From Micromonospora marina (GTDB lineage Bacteria > Actinomycetota > Actinomycetes > Mycobacteriales > Micromonosporaceae), in the NCBI RefSeq assembly GCF_900091565.1, contig NZ_FMCV01000027.1:24865-88864 (forward strand): DNA of 64,000 bases, read 5' to 3'. The notes under the pieces are model-generated. The model had not been told where the DNA came from and made no database searches. It was given only the letters and a program-made list of their open reading frames with translations. The stretch's first letter is position 1; each line of letters starts with the position of its first letter. Shown one piece after another: positions 17,111 through 25,962 of this stretch. The translations under genes were made by a program, and so were the position numbers.

Positions 17111-17671
17111 TCACCGCCCCAGGCCGAACGGGTTGCCGGCGGCGTGCGGGCTGAGCTTGACGGTGGGCGGCGCGGCCTGGTCGTACCACTCGGCCTGGCG
17201 GATCGCCTTCATGGCCTCCTTGCGGCCGGCCGGGTCGAGCCGGTCGACGAAGAGCACCCCGTCGAGGTGGTCGGTCTCGTGCTGCACGCAGCGGGCCATC
17301 AGGCCGGTGCCGACGATCTGCACCGGATCGCCGTAGCCGTTGAAGCCCTTGGCGATCACGTTCTGCCGGCGCTTCGTGTCGAAGTAGAGCCCGGGGATGG
17401 ACAGGCAGCCCTCCGGGCCGTCCTGTTCCTCGGAGTCGGGGAACTCCAGCACCGGGTTGACCAGGTGACCGAGGACGTCGTCGACGTCGAAGGTGAACAC
17501 CCGCAGGCCCACCCCGAGCTGCGGCGCGGCCAGACCGGCGCCGCTCTGCTCGCGCATCGTGTCGGTCAGGTCGGCGATCAGCTTGCGCAGCTCGGCGTCG
17601 AAGTCGACGACCGGGTCGGCCGGTGTGCGCAGCACCGGATCGCCGAACAGACGGATGGGCTGAACGGTCAC
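17111..17671 (-). CDS. def: Peptide deformylase
   Basis: Def removes N-formyl groups from new polypeptides with a Fe/Zn centre. All three signature motifs are intact in the 186-residue protein: GAGLAAPQ (44-51), EGCLS (87-91) and QHETDH (130-135) with the metal-binding Cys and His residues. The C-terminal tail of about 20 residues (SPHAAGNPFGLGR) is typical of actinobacterial forms. It forms a unit with fmt and rsmB. Confidence 0.97.
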   Translation of the reverse strand: MTVQPIRLFGDPVLRTPADPVVDFDAELRKLIADLTDTMREQSGAGLAAPQLGVGLRVFTFDVDDVLGHLVNPVLEFPDSEEQDGPEGCLSIPGLYFDTKRRQNVIAKGFNGYGDPVQIVGTGLMARCVQHETDHLDGVLFVDRLDPAGRKEAMKAIRQAEWYDQAAPPTVKLSPHAAGNPFGLGR

Positions 17672-17713
17672 TCGGCGTTGCTCCTTGTCTGGGTCGAACG
17701 ATGCCCGTCCAGT

Positions 17714-18976
17714 CTACGGAGTCGGCCCGGCCGCCCCGGGTCGCGTACCGGGAACGGTGACCGGGGCCGCCTGACGCCCCACGCGCACCGGCAGCGTGGC
17801 GTGACCACGCAGGGTGAGCCGGACCCGCCGCTCGGGCCGGCCCGCCACCGCCAGCCCGGGCAGCCGGCGCAGCAGCAGCGGGAACGCCACCTGCGCCTCC
17901 AGCCGGGCCAGCGCCGCGCCGAGGCAGTAGTGCGGGCCGGCGCCGAAGGAGAGCGGCGCGCTCTGCGCCCGCCACGGGTCGAAGCGGGCCGGATCGGGAT
18001 AGCGGCGGGGATCACGGTTGGCCGCACCGAGCAGCACGATGGCCCAGCTCTCCGGCGGCAGGTCCACGTCGCCGTACCGGGACGGCGCGGTGCTCATCCG
18101 TGAGGTGAGCTGCACCGGCGAGTCGTAGCGCAGCAGCTCGTCGACGTACGCGGGCGCGAGGTCGGGCCGGTCGCGCAGCGCCGCCGCGGCCCGCGGATGG
18201 TCCAGCAGCGCCACCAGCCCGTTGCCGAGCAGGTTGGTGGTGGTCTCGAAACCGGCCACCAGCAGCACGATCAGGTTGGCCAGCAGCTCGTCGCCGGAGA
18301 GCCGGTCGCCGCCGTCGTGGGCCTGGACCAGCGCGGTGGTGAGGTCGTCGGCCGGGGCCCGGCGGCGGGCCGCCACCAGTTCGGTGAAGTAGCTCCGCAG
18401 CTCGGCCGCGCCCCGGTCGGCCACGGCCAGCTCGTCGGCGGTGATCTCCGGTTCGAGCACGCCGGTCAGGTCGGTGGCCCAGCGCCGGAACAGCGGCCGG
18501 TCCGCCGCCGGCACGCCGAGCAGCGCGCAGATCACGCCGACCGGCAGGGGGTACGCGAACGCGGCCATGAAGTCGACCGGCCCCTCGGGGGCGAGCATCC
18601 CGTCGACCAACCCGTCGGCCTGCGCCCGCACCACGTCCCGCATGGCGGCGATCCGGCGCGGGGTGAACGCGCCGGCGACCAGCCGCCGCATCCGGCTGTG
18701 GTCGGGCGGGTTCGTGCGCAGCATCGACCGGGAGATCGACAGCACCGCCGGGCTCTCCCGCCAGCCGGGCATGAGCTGGTCTCGCACCACGTCGTCGGTC
18801 ACGCCGAACCGGGCGTCGCGCAGGACCGCGTCGGCCTCGGCGTAGCCGGTGACCACGTAGAAGACCGGCCCGGCCTGGACCACCGGGCCGTGCGCGCGCA
18901 GCCGCTCGTACGTCGGATAGGGGTCGAGTCGACCCTCGGGGGACATCAGCAGCGCGAGCGCGTCGGCAGGGTCCAC
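17714..18976 (-). CDS. Cytochrome P450
   Basis: This 420-residue soluble haem monooxygenase has the I-helix oxygen-binding motif AGFETTTNL, with Glu in place of the common Gly/Ala next to the acid/Thr pair. It also has a K-helix ELLRY, and a haem loop FGAGPHYCLGAALARLE with the axial Cys near 351. It starts with GTG at 18976 behind GGGAGG at seven bases. No ferredoxin or biosynthetic genes are adjacent, so the substrate cannot be predicted. It shares the minus-strand direction with def but is separated by 42 bases. Confidence 0.93.
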   Translation of the reverse strand: MDPADALALLMSPEGRLDPYPTYERLRAHGPVVQAGPVFYVVTGYAEADAVLRDARFGVTDDVVRDQLMPGWRESPAVLSISRSMLRTNPPDHSRMRRLVAGAFTPRRIAAMRDVVRAQADGLVDGMLAPEGPVDFMAAFAYPLPVGVICALLGVPAADRPLFRRWATDLTGVLEPEITADELAVADRGAAELRSYFTELVAARRRAPADDLTTALVQAHDGGDRLSGDELLANLIVLLVAGFETTTNLLGNGLVALLDHPRAAAALRDRPDLAPAYVDELLRYDSPVQLTSRMSTAPSRYGDVDLPPESWAIVLLGAANRDPRRYPDPARFDPWRAQSAPLSFGAGPHYCLGAALARLEAQVAFPLLLRRLPGLAVAGRPERRVRLTLRGHATLPVRVGRQAAPVTVPGTRPGAAGPTP

Positions 18977-19071
18977 GAATCCGCCTCCCAGGCATCGGAG
19001 ACCCTCATCATGCTCCGTGCTGCCAGACCGGAGTCAACCCGTCACGGTGAGGTGGCGGTGTCCCCGTGCGG

Positions 19072-20052
19072 TCAGACGCCGGCGCCCGGCTCCCCGGCGA
19101 GCACCGGACCGCCGCCGAGCAGCGCGTGCTCCGGCAGCGGCAGCGTGATGCCGTGCGCGTCCTCCCAGTCGTGGATCAGCCCCGGGCGGGCCTGCGCGGT
19201 GAAGAAGTCGAGCGCGCTGATCCCGCCGACGACCGGCTCCTCCACCTCGGCGACCAGCCGGGCCGGGACCATCGGCAGCCCGGCACGCACCGCCGCGCTG
19301 AGCCGCCGGTGCCCGTCGACGACGAAGAAGTACTCGCCGGTGTAGCCGATGCTCAGCGGCTCCGGCTCCTCGCCGCTGCCGGCCGTCCCGGCGTCGGCGT
19401 CGGCGTCCCAGAGGCCGCGCAGCGCCGACACGTCCTCGGTGGGGTACACCCGGTTCGGGTCGAGCAGCAGCAACGGCTGGCCGGCGCGCAGCACCTCCGC
19501 GCCCAGGCGGCCCTCGTAGACGTCGATGACGTGCGCGATGACCTGCTCCGGGTTGGCCCGGGTGGTGTCGCAGACCAGGTCGTAGTTGCGCAGGCGGGCC
19601 TTGTCCACGCCGTACCGGACGATGAACCGGCCGCGCTCGCTCTCGCTGCGCTCGCGCAGCTTGGCCCGCGCCTCCTCCAGCGAGGTGTAGCTCTCGGCCG
19701 GGCCGGACGGGCGGGCCAGCACGCGCCGGGCCGCCTCGGTCGGCTCGGTGATCATGTGCACCTTGAGCGCGTCGGTGAAGAAGTGCCAGGCCAGGCGGGA
19801 GTCCATGACCAGGGACTCACCCGAGGCGGCGATGTCGCGCTGGAGCTGGTCGACGTACCCGTCGACGGCCTGGTCCAGCTCGGCGTGCAGGTTGAGCTGG
19901 AGGGCGGTCATCTGCCGTTCCTGGGCCATCTGGCGGTAGAGGTCGCCGACGCTGACCCGGCGCAGCCCGAGCCGCTCGGCGATCTCGACCGAGACGGTGC
20001 TCTTACCACTGCCGAGGTCACCGTTGAAGACGATCGACTGACGAACGGTCAC
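19072..20052 (-). CDS. P-loop (cytidylate-kinase-like) protein fused to a ParB/Srx-like domain
   Basis: This 326-residue protein begins with a nucleoside-monophosphate-kinase-like domain: P-loop GDLGSGKST (11-19), LGLRRVSVGDLYRQMA (cytidylate-kinase-like) and a lid-like segment LRERSESERGRFIVRYGVD (about 132-150). The C-terminal part (about 185-275) resembles a ParB/sulfiredoxin fold, with LLLLDPNRVYPTEDV followed by YFFVVDGHRRLSAAVRAG; the VDGHRR motif is at 245-250. The function is unknown: it could phosphorylate a nucleotide or a small molecule, with the second domain sensing or hydrolysing NTP. The GTG at 20052 is chosen because homology begins there. It lies downstream of priA after a 225-base gap. 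Confidence 0.75.
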   Translation of the reverse strand: MTVRQSIVFNGDLGSGKSTVSVEIAERLGLRRVSVGDLYRQMAQERQMTALQLNLHAELDQAVDGYVDQLQRDIAASGESLVMDSRLAWHFFTDALKVHMITEPTEAARRVLARPSGPAESYTSLEEARAKLRERSESERGRFIVRYGVDKARLRNYDLVCDTTRANPEQVIAHVIDVYEGRLGAEVLRAGQPLLLLDPNRVYPTEDVSALRGLWDADADAGTAGSGEEPEPLSIGYTGEYFFVVDGHRRLSAAVRAGLPMVPARLVAEVEEPVVGGISALDFFTAQARPGLIHDWEDAHGITLPLPEHALLGGGPVLAGEPGAGV

Positions 20053-20277
20053 GAGTGGTCCATCCCTGCTCACCGGCTGACTGACGACATCGAGTGTCGG
20101 CCCGACGTGCTCTGGCACCCGCCGCGCCGCGTCCCGCGCGGGGAAACCGCGCAGCTTGGCATGACGGGCGATGCTATCACCGCCCGCTACTCGACTGCCG
20201 GACAAGGTGTGCGTCAAACCCCAGCTCACGACCGTGTGCGAGGGCCCGCGTGCGCAGTGTCACACGGACGCCTCCGC

Positions 20278-22290
20278 TCAGAACAGGATGAGCGGATCGA
20301 CCTGGAGGCGTACCGGTTCGGCCGCCTTGCGGGCGCTGCGCTGCCCGGCGGCGGCGTGCAGCGCCTCGGCCATCGCGGCGGCCCGGGACCGGGGCACGCG
20401 GACCAGCATCCGCTCCCGGCCCTCGTCGGCCGGCACCGGGCCGAGCACCTCGGCGTCGCCCGGCAGCCGGGCGCCGGCGAGCAGGTCGGCCACCGCCTCG
20501 GCCGCGCCGGTGACGCTCGCCATCCGCACCGCCGGCGGGAAGCCCAGCTCCCGCCGCTCGGCCAGTTCCCGGGCGGCGAACCAGGCGGAGTCCCAACGCA
20601 GCAACGCCTGCACCGGAGCCAGCGCACCGTCGGCGACCACCACCACCCGGCCGCCGGCAGTGCCCGGCCGGGCCAGCGCGGCGGCGGCCGTCCACCGCCG
20701 CAGCGCCTCCTCGCCGGCCCGCAGGTCGGCCCGGGTCAGCAGCGCCCACGAGTCGAGCAGCAGCACCGCGCCGTAGCCGCCGTCGGCGACCGGCTCGGCG
20801 CCCGGGGTGGCGATCACCAGCCCGGCCCCGCCCGGCACGGCCGCGAGCACCTCCTCCCGCCCGGACGTACGCACCGGCACGCCGGGGAAGGCGCGGCCCA
20901 ACTCCTCGGCGGTCCGGCGGGCGCCGGTCACCGAGGCGCGCAGCCGCCGCCCGCCGCACTCGGGGCAGGCGTACGCGGCAGCCACCCGGCCGCACCAGCG
21001 GCAGGCGGGCGTACCCTGCGCGGACGGCAGCGCGAGCGGCCCGGCGCAGTGCGGGCAGCGGGCCGGGGCGCGGCAGTCGGCACAGGCCACCGACGGCACG
21101 TACCCACGGCGCGGCACCTGCACCAGCACCGGCAGGTCCGCGCGCAGCGCGTCCCGGGCGGTGGTCCAGGCCAGGCTCGGCAGCCGCGCCGAGGCCGCGC
21201 CGGGATCGCGGGCCAGTTGCGGGTCGTCGCCGGTGGGCGCCATGGCCGGGGTACGCGCGCGCACCACCGCCCGGTCGGCCACCACCTCGCGCGCCCACCC
21301 GGTCTCGACCAGCAGCTGCGCCTCGGCGGTACGCGCGTACCCGCCGACCACCGCGGCGGTGTCGCCGAGCTGCGCCCGGGTGAGCAGGACGTCCCGGGCG
21401 TGCGGGTAGGGCGCGCGCGGTTCGGCGTGCAGGTCGTCGCCGTCGTCCCAGATCGCCACCAGGCCCAGCCGCCGCACCGGGGCGAACATCGCCGCCCGGG
21501 TGCCGATCACCACCTCCGCGTCTCCGGTCAGGGCGGTGAGGAAGCTCCGGTAGCGGCGGGCCGGGCCGTCGGCGGCGGTGAGCCGGACGTGCCGTCCGGC
21601 GCCGAGCACGGCGGTCAGGGCCGCGTCGAGACGGTCCAGGTCACGGGCGTCGGCCACCACGACCACGGCCCCCCGGCCGCCGGCCACCGTGGCGGCGACC
21701 GCGTCGGCGTACCGGTCGGCCCAGTCCTCACCCGGCAGCGCCGACCAGACCGCGCGGGCGGGCTTGCCCTCGGTGAGCGCGCGCAGCAGCGCCGGCCCGG
21801 CCGGGTAGTCCCGCCAGCCGCGCGGATCCACCTCCGCCCGGGCGTCCGCGTCGGCGGTCCCGGGCGGTACGCCGGGGGGCGCGGCGGTGGTCGGCGCGTC
21901 CGCGGCGGTGACGGCCTTCTCGGCGCGGGCGTGCCGGGGCGGCACCGCCAGCCGGAGCACGTCGGCGAGGCTGCCGGCGTACCTGTCGGCGACCGCGCGG
22001 GCCAGCCGGGCCACGTCCGGGGAGAGCACCGGCACCGGGGAGACGACCTTCTCCAGGTACGCGAGCTTCGGGTGCTCGGACGACTCGGCGCGGCCCAGCA
22101 GCCAGCCGTCGACGAGCTGCCCGGCGAACCGCACCTTCACCCGCACGCCGGGCCGGGCGTCGGCGTCGAGCGCCTCCGGCACCAGGTAGTCGAAGGGCCG
22201 GTCCAGGTGGGGCAGCGGCACGTCCACGCAGACGCGCGCGACCGGCGACCCCGGTGCGGGTCGCCGGTCGCGGCGCGTGGTGGCGGTCAG
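20278..22290 (-). CDS. priA: PriA-like replication restart protein lacking helicase motifs
   Basis: The N-terminal DNA-binding domain (VCVDVPLPHLDRPFDYLVPE) and the eight-cysteine zinc module (CADCRAPARCPHC and CRWCGRVAAAYACPEC) are clear. The helicase core is degenerate: the Walker A position reads SALPGEDW and the Walker B/DEEH region reads IWDDGDD, so ATP hydrolysis is unlikely. This is the known actinobacterial form of PriA. The start is uncertain: a CTG at 22290 overlaps the metK stop (CTGA) and gives 670 residues, while a GTG at 22227 gives the minimal domain. The annotation uses the CTG. The function is probably structural, in primosome loading. Confidence 0.85.
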   Translation of the reverse strand: MTATTRRDRRPAPGSPVARVCVDVPLPHLDRPFDYLVPEALDADARPGVRVKVRFAGQLVDGWLLGRAESSEHPKLAYLEKVVSPVPVLSPDVARLARAVADRYAGSLADVLRLAVPPRHARAEKAVTAADAPTTAAPPGVPPGTADADARAEVDPRGWRDYPAGPALLRALTEGKPARAVWSALPGEDWADRYADAVAATVAGGRGAVVVVADARDLDRLDAALTAVLGAGRHVRLTAADGPARRYRSFLTALTGDAEVVIGTRAAMFAPVRRLGLVAIWDDGDDLHAEPRAPYPHARDVLLTRAQLGDTAAVVGGYARTAEAQLLVETGWAREVVADRAVVRARTPAMAPTGDDPQLARDPGAASARLPSLAWTTARDALRADLPVLVQVPRRGYVPSVACADCRAPARCPHCAGPLALPSAQGTPACRWCGRVAAAYACPECGGRRLRASVTGARRTAEELGRAFPGVPVRTSGREEVLAAVPGGAGLVIATPGAEPVADGGYGAVLLLDSWALLTRADLRAGEEALRRWTAAAALARPGTAGGRVVVVADGALAPVQALLRWDSAWFAARELAERRELGFPPAVRMASVTGAAEAVADLLAGARLPGDAEVLGPVPADEGRERMLVRVPRSRAAAMAEALHAAAGQRSARKAAEPVRLQVDPLILF

Positions 22291-23477
22291 GCTCCCGCGG
22301 CCGACTTGAGGTCGGCGGCCCGGTCGGTGCCCTCCCAGGTCAGTTCCGGCAGTTCCCGGCCGAAGTGGCCGTACGCGGCGGTCTGCTGGTAGATCGGGCG
22401 CAGCAGGTGCAGGTCCCGGATGATGGCGGCCGGACGCAGGTCGAACACCTCGGCCACGGCCTTCTCGATCGAGGCGACCGGCACGGTCTCGGTGCCGAAC
22501 GTCTCGATGAACAGGCTCACCGGGTGCGCCTTGCCGATCGCGTACGCGACCTGCGCCTCGCACCGCTCGGCCAGCCCGGCGGCGACCACGTTCTTGGCCA
22601 CCCAGCGCATCGCGTACGCGGCCGACCGGTCGACCTTCGACGGGTCCTTGCCGGAGAACGCGCCGCCGCCGTGCCGGGCGTACCCGCCGTACGTGTCCAC
22701 AATGATCTTCCGGCCGGTCAGGCCGGCGTCACCCATCGGGCCGCCGATCTCGAACCGCCCGGTCGGGTTGACCAGCAGCCGGTAGCCGTCGGTCTCCAGG
22801 CCGAGGCTCTCCAGCTCCGGGGCGATGACGTGGTCCCGGATGTCCGGGGTGAGCAGCGACTCCAGCGAGATGTCCGCCGCGTGCTGGCTGGACACGACGA
22901 CGGTGTCGAGCCGGACCGGGCGCAGCCCGTCGTACTCGATGGTCACCTGCGTCTTGCCGTCCGGCCGCAGGTACGGGATCGTGCCGTCCTTGCGGACCGC
23001 GGCGAGCCGCCGGGCCAGCCGGTGCGCCAGCGCGATCGGCAGCGGCATCAGCTCGGGCGTCTCGGAGCAGGCGAAGCCGAACATCATGCCCTGGTCGCCG
23101 GCGCCCTGTGCGTCCAGCGCGCTCTCCGACCCGCCGGTACGCAGCTCGAAGGCGTTGTCGACACCCTGGGCGATGTCCGGCGACTGGGCGCCGATGGACA
23201 CGCTGACGCCGCAGGACGCGCCGTCGAAGCCCTTCTTCGACGAGTCGTAGCCGATGCCGAGGATGGTCTCGCGGACGATGGTGGGGATGTCGGCGTACGC
23301 CTTGGTGGTCACCTCGCCGGCCACGTGCACCTGACCGGTGGTGATCAACGTCTCCACCGCGACCCGGCTGTGCGGGTCCTGGGCGAGCAGCGCGTCGAGA
23401 ATGCCGTCACTGATCTGGTCGGCGATCTTGTCCGGGTGGCCCTCCGTGACCGATTCGGACGTGAAGAGACGTGTCAC
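22287..23477 (-). CDS. metK: S-adenosylmethionine synthetase
   Basis: MetK makes SAM from methionine and ATP. The 396-residue protein starts TRLFTSESVTEGHPDKIADQ and contains the ATP-binding GAGDQGMMFG and the P-loop-like GGAFSGKD motif. The GTG at 23477 is preceded by AGGAG at four bases; an ATG five codons upstream lacks this. SAM is used by RsmB and by BioA (as amino donor), both in the window. The 97-base upstream region shows no recognisable SAM riboswitch. Confidence 0.97.
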   Translation of the reverse strand: MTRLFTSESVTEGHPDKIADQISDGILDALLAQDPHSRVAVETLITTGQVHVAGEVTTKAYADIPTIVRETILGIGYDSSKKGFDGASCGVSVSIGAQSPDIAQGVDNAFELRTGGSESALDAQGAGDQGMMFGFACSETPELMPLPIALAHRLARRLAAVRKDGTIPYLRPDGKTQVTIEYDGLRPVRLDTVVVSSQHAADISLESLLTPDIRDHVIAPELESLGLETDGYRLLVNPTGRFEIGGPMGDAGLTGRKIIVDTYGGYARHGGGAFSGKDPSKVDRSAAYAMRWVAKNVVAAGLAERCEAQVAYAIGKAHPVSLFIETFGTETVPVASIEKAVAEVFDLRPAAIIRDLHLLRPIYQQTAAYGHFGRELPELTWEGTDRAADLKSAAGA

Positions 23478-23574
23478 GGCACTCCTAAGCATGTGAAGAC
23501 TTTTAAAGGTCGCTCGGCGGCAGTTTAGTCTCCATCGTTGCGCCGTGAACCGATGAACGCGGGTCGACCAACCG

Positions 23575-24783
23575 TCAGGAACGCGACGGCAGCCGCCGAC
23601 AGACGAGGTCCCAGACGGCGTCGGCCAGGGCCTCCTTGGGCTGCTCGGGCAGCCGGTGCACACCGCCGTCGGCGCCGATCACGGTGGCCGCGTTGGTGTC
23701 GGCGCCGAAGACCTTGTCCACGCCGACCTCGTTGACCACGATCATGTCGGCCCCCTTGCGGACCAGCTTGGCCCGGCCGTTGGCCTCCGCGTCGTCGGTC
23801 TCCGCAGCGAAGATCACCAGCACCTGTCCGGGCCGGCGACGCCGCCCCAGCTCGACGGCGATGTCCGGGTTGGTGACCAGCTCGATGGTCGGCGCGACAC
23901 CGTCGTCGGACTTCTTGATCTTCCCGGTGGAGTAGCCGGCCGGCCGGAAGTCGGCGGGGGCGGCGGCCATCACCACGACGTCCGCGTCGGATGCCGTCGC
24001 GAGTGTGGCGTCGCGCAGTTCCTCGGTGGTGCCCACCCGGACCAGGTCCACCCCGGCCGGGTCGGGCAGCGCCACGTTTGCCGCGACGAGCGTGACCCGG
24101 GCACCCCGGGCCACTGCGGCGCGGGCGAAGGCGTACCCCTGCTTGCCGGACGACCGGTTGCCCAGGAACCGGACCGGGTCCAGCGGCTCGCGGGTGCCCC
24201 CGGCGGTGACCACCACGTGCCGGCCGGCCAGGTCCGCCTCGGCCCCGGCGCCGCGGGCCAGCGCCCGGCGGGCCACCGCGAAGATCTCCGCCGGGTCGGG
24301 CAGCCGGCCCTTGCCGGTGTCCCGCCCGGTGAGCCGGCCGACGGCCGGCTCGATCACGCGGACGCCCCGCGAGCGCAGCGTGGCCACGTTCGCGACGGTG
24401 GCCGGGTGCTCCCACATCTCGGTGTGCATGGCCGGGGCCAGCAGCACCGGGCAGCGCGCGGTCAGCAACGTGTTGGTGAGCAGGTCGTCGGCCAGGCCGT
24501 GGGCGGCCTTGGCGAGCAGGTCGGCGGTGGCCGGTGCGACCACGACCAGGTCGGCGTGCTGCCCGAGCCGCACGTGCGGCACCTCGTGCACGTCGGACCA
24601 GACGTCGTCGGCGACCGGCCGGCCGGACAGCGCCGCCCAGGTCGGCGCCCCGACGAAGCGGAGCGCCGAGGCGGTCGGTACCACCCGGACCCGGTGACCC
24701 GACTCGGTGAAGAGCCGGAGCAGCTCACACGCCTTGTAGGCGGCGATGCCGCCGCCGACCCCGAGGACGATCTCGGCGGGCAT
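23575..24783 (-). CDS. coaBC: Phosphopantothenoylcysteine decarboxylase / phosphopantothenate-cysteine ligase
   Basis: This bifunctional coenzyme A enzyme has 402 residues. The N-terminal flavin-dependent CoaC domain has VGGGIAAYKACELLR, the active-site His region VHEVPHVRL and PAMHTEMW. The C-terminal CoaB domain has VVTAGGTREPLDPVRFLGNRSSGK (shown in part), the NPDI motif and the lysine-containing KIKKSD loop. It starts with ATG at 24783, 14 bases after rpoZ. The rpoZ-coaBC-metK-priA order is standard for actinobacteria. Confidence 0.96.
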   Translation of the reverse strand: MPAEIVLGVGGGIAAYKACELLRLFTESGHRVRVVPTASALRFVGAPTWAALSGRPVADDVWSDVHEVPHVRLGQHADLVVVAPATADLLAKAAHGLADDLLTNTLLTARCPVLLAPAMHTEMWEHPATVANVATLRSRGVRVIEPAVGRLTGRDTGKGRLPDPAEIFAVARRALARGAGAEADLAGRHVVVTAGGTREPLDPVRFLGNRSSGKQGYAFARAAVARGARVTLVAANVALPDPAGVDLVRVGTTEELRDATLATASDADVVVMAAAPADFRPAGYSTGKIKKSDDGVAPTIELVTNPDIAVELGRRRRPGQVLVIFAAETDDAEANGRAKLVRKGADMIVVNEVGVDKVFGADTNAATVIGADGGVHRLPEQPKEALADAVWDLVCRRLPSRS

Positions 24784-24797
24784 CGGCGCGGGCGCGG

Positions 24798-25064
24798 TTA
24801 CGGCTGATCGGTCGGCTCGGCGGTGAGCAGGCCCGCGTTGATCTCGCGCATGGCGATGGAGAGCGGCTTCTCCTGCGGGGTGGTCTCCACCAGCGGGCCG
24901 ACGTACTCCAGGAGGCCCTCACCGAGCTGGCTGTAGTAGGCGTTGACCTGACGGGCGCGCTTGGCGGCGAAGATGACCAGCGCGTACTTCGAGGTGGTCT
25001 TCTCGAGCAGCTCGTCGATCGGCGGGTTGGTGATGCCCTCGGGGTTGGTGGCGATGGATCCCAC
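24798..25064 (-). CDS. rpoZ: DNA-directed RNA polymerase omega subunit
   Basis: Omega chaperones the beta-prime subunit of RNA polymerase. The 88-residue protein contains the conserved NPPIDELLEKTTSKYALVIF and AAKRARQVNAYY, with the C-terminal KPLSIAMREINAGLL typical of actinobacteria. It starts with GTG at 25064 and lies three bases after the guanylate kinase gene. In many bacteria omega also forms a ppGpp site with beta-prime. Confidence 0.97.
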   Translation of the reverse strand: MGSIATNPEGITNPPIDELLEKTTSKYALVIFAAKRARQVNAYYSQLGEGLLEYVGPLVETTPQEKPLSIAMREINAGLLTAEPTDQP

Positions 25065-25067
25065 GAA

Positions 25068-25619
25068 TTAAACCTCTGCGTCTCGTGCGCCGCCCGCGGG
25101 CGGTCGGGCCGGAGCCAGGAAGGACGAACCGAGCAATCCTACCAGCTCCGCCGCGGCGCGCTCGGTGCGGTCGTGTGCCACGGCGTGGGCGAAGACGGCC
25201 GCGACGTCCGGGTCGGCCCGGTACGCCGGGGGCGCGAGCAGCACCAGCCGCACACCGGGCGCCGCCGCCCGTACCGCCAGCGCGCCGGCCAGGTCCAGCG
25301 GCAGCAGCACCGGCCGTCCCTCGGCGAGCCGCGCCCGCACCCCGGCCCGGGGCACCCCCCGGCGGTACGGCCCGATCCGGCACCACTCCAGCAGTTCCCC
25401 GGCGGCGATCAGCCGGTCGAAGCCGGGCGCGTCGAGGAAGACCCGGTCGACGCCGTCGCGCTCGTCCGGACGGGGCGGGCGGGTGGTGGCGACCACCGGC
25501 ACCCAGACAGAAGCAAGGCGCGCCCGGACCGCCCCGACGACACTGCTCCGGCCGGCCCCGGAGGGACCGGACAGGACAGTGAGCCGAGCCGCCGAGCGCG
25601 CCTCGTCATCCGTGCTCAC
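25068..25619 (-). CDS. gmk: Divergent guanylate kinase-like protein (Walker A Lys replaced by Arg)
   Basis: Position between mihF and rpoZ and the stretches RLTVLSGPSGAG, TTRPPRPDERDGVDRVFLD and LIAAGELLEW identify guanylate kinase. The 183-residue protein is unusual. The P-loop reads GPSGAGRSS, with Arg24 (codon CGG) instead of the catalytic Lys. The GMP-binding Tyr of the HYFF region is missing (VDRVF), and the usual NRYGTP is YRRGVP. The arginine-rich lid (RxxxxRL) is replaced by Ala-rich sequence. Such changes predict weak or no GMP kinase activity. The gene is intact and in frame, so it may have a binding role or be in decay; an active gmk should then exist elsewhere. Confidence 0.85.
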   Translation of the reverse strand: MSTDDEARSAARLTVLSGPSGAGRSSVVGAVRARLASVWVPVVATTRPPRPDERDGVDRVFLDAPGFDRLIAAGELLEWCRIGPYRRGVPRAGVRARLAEGRPVLLPLDLAGALAVRAAAPGVRLVLLAPPAYRADPDVAAVFAHAVAHDRTERAAAELVGLLGSSFLAPARPPAGGARDAEV

Positions 25620-25644
25620 CGCTTGTTTCTACACGGCGGGCCGT

Positions 25645-25962
25645 TCAGTTGGCGGCGAACTCCCCGAGCAGCGCCTTGCGCTGCTGCTCGCCGAGGCCGC
25701 GCAGGCGACGGCTGTCCGCGATCTTGAGCTTCTCCATGATCTGGGTGGCCCGGATCTTGCCGATGCCCGGCATCGCCTGGAGCACGGCCGAAACCTTCAG
25801 CTTGCCCACGACGTCGTCGGACTCGGCCCGCGCGAGGACGGTGGCGAGGGTGGTCTTGCCCTGCTTGAGCTGCTCCTTCAGCTCAGCGCGGGCCTTGCGG
25901 ATCTCCGCGGCCTTCTCCAGCGCGGCAGCGCGCTGCTCGGGGGTCAGTGACGGGAGCGGCAC
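25645..25962 (-). CDS. mihF: Actinobacterial integration host factor
   Basis: mIHF is a nucleoid-associated DNA-binding protein, unrelated to the E. coli IHF fold, and is essential in mycobacteria. The 105-residue protein has the family N-terminus PLPSLTPEQRAAALEKAAEIR and the helix-two-turns-helix AMPGIGKIRATQIMEKLKIAD with SRRLRGLGEQQRKALL. It starts with GTG at 25962, five bases after GGAG. Streptomyces sIHF affects chromosome topology and development. It is followed by gmk, and its upstream 170 bases separate it from pyrF. Confidence 0.96.
   Translation of the reverse strand: MPLPSLTPEQRAAALEKAAEIRKARAELKEQLKQGKTTLATVLARAESDDVVGKLKVSAVLQAMPGIGKIRATQIMEKLKIADSRRLRGLGEQQRKALLGEFAAN

Noticed and set aside
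17714..18976. P450 as part of a natural-product cluster
   Set aside because: Neighbours are housekeeping genes and no PKS, NRPS or terpene enzyme is present.
23478..23574. SAM riboswitch in front of metK
   Set aside because: The 97-base leader shows none of the conserved SAM-I, SAM-II or SAM-IV core motifs by eye.
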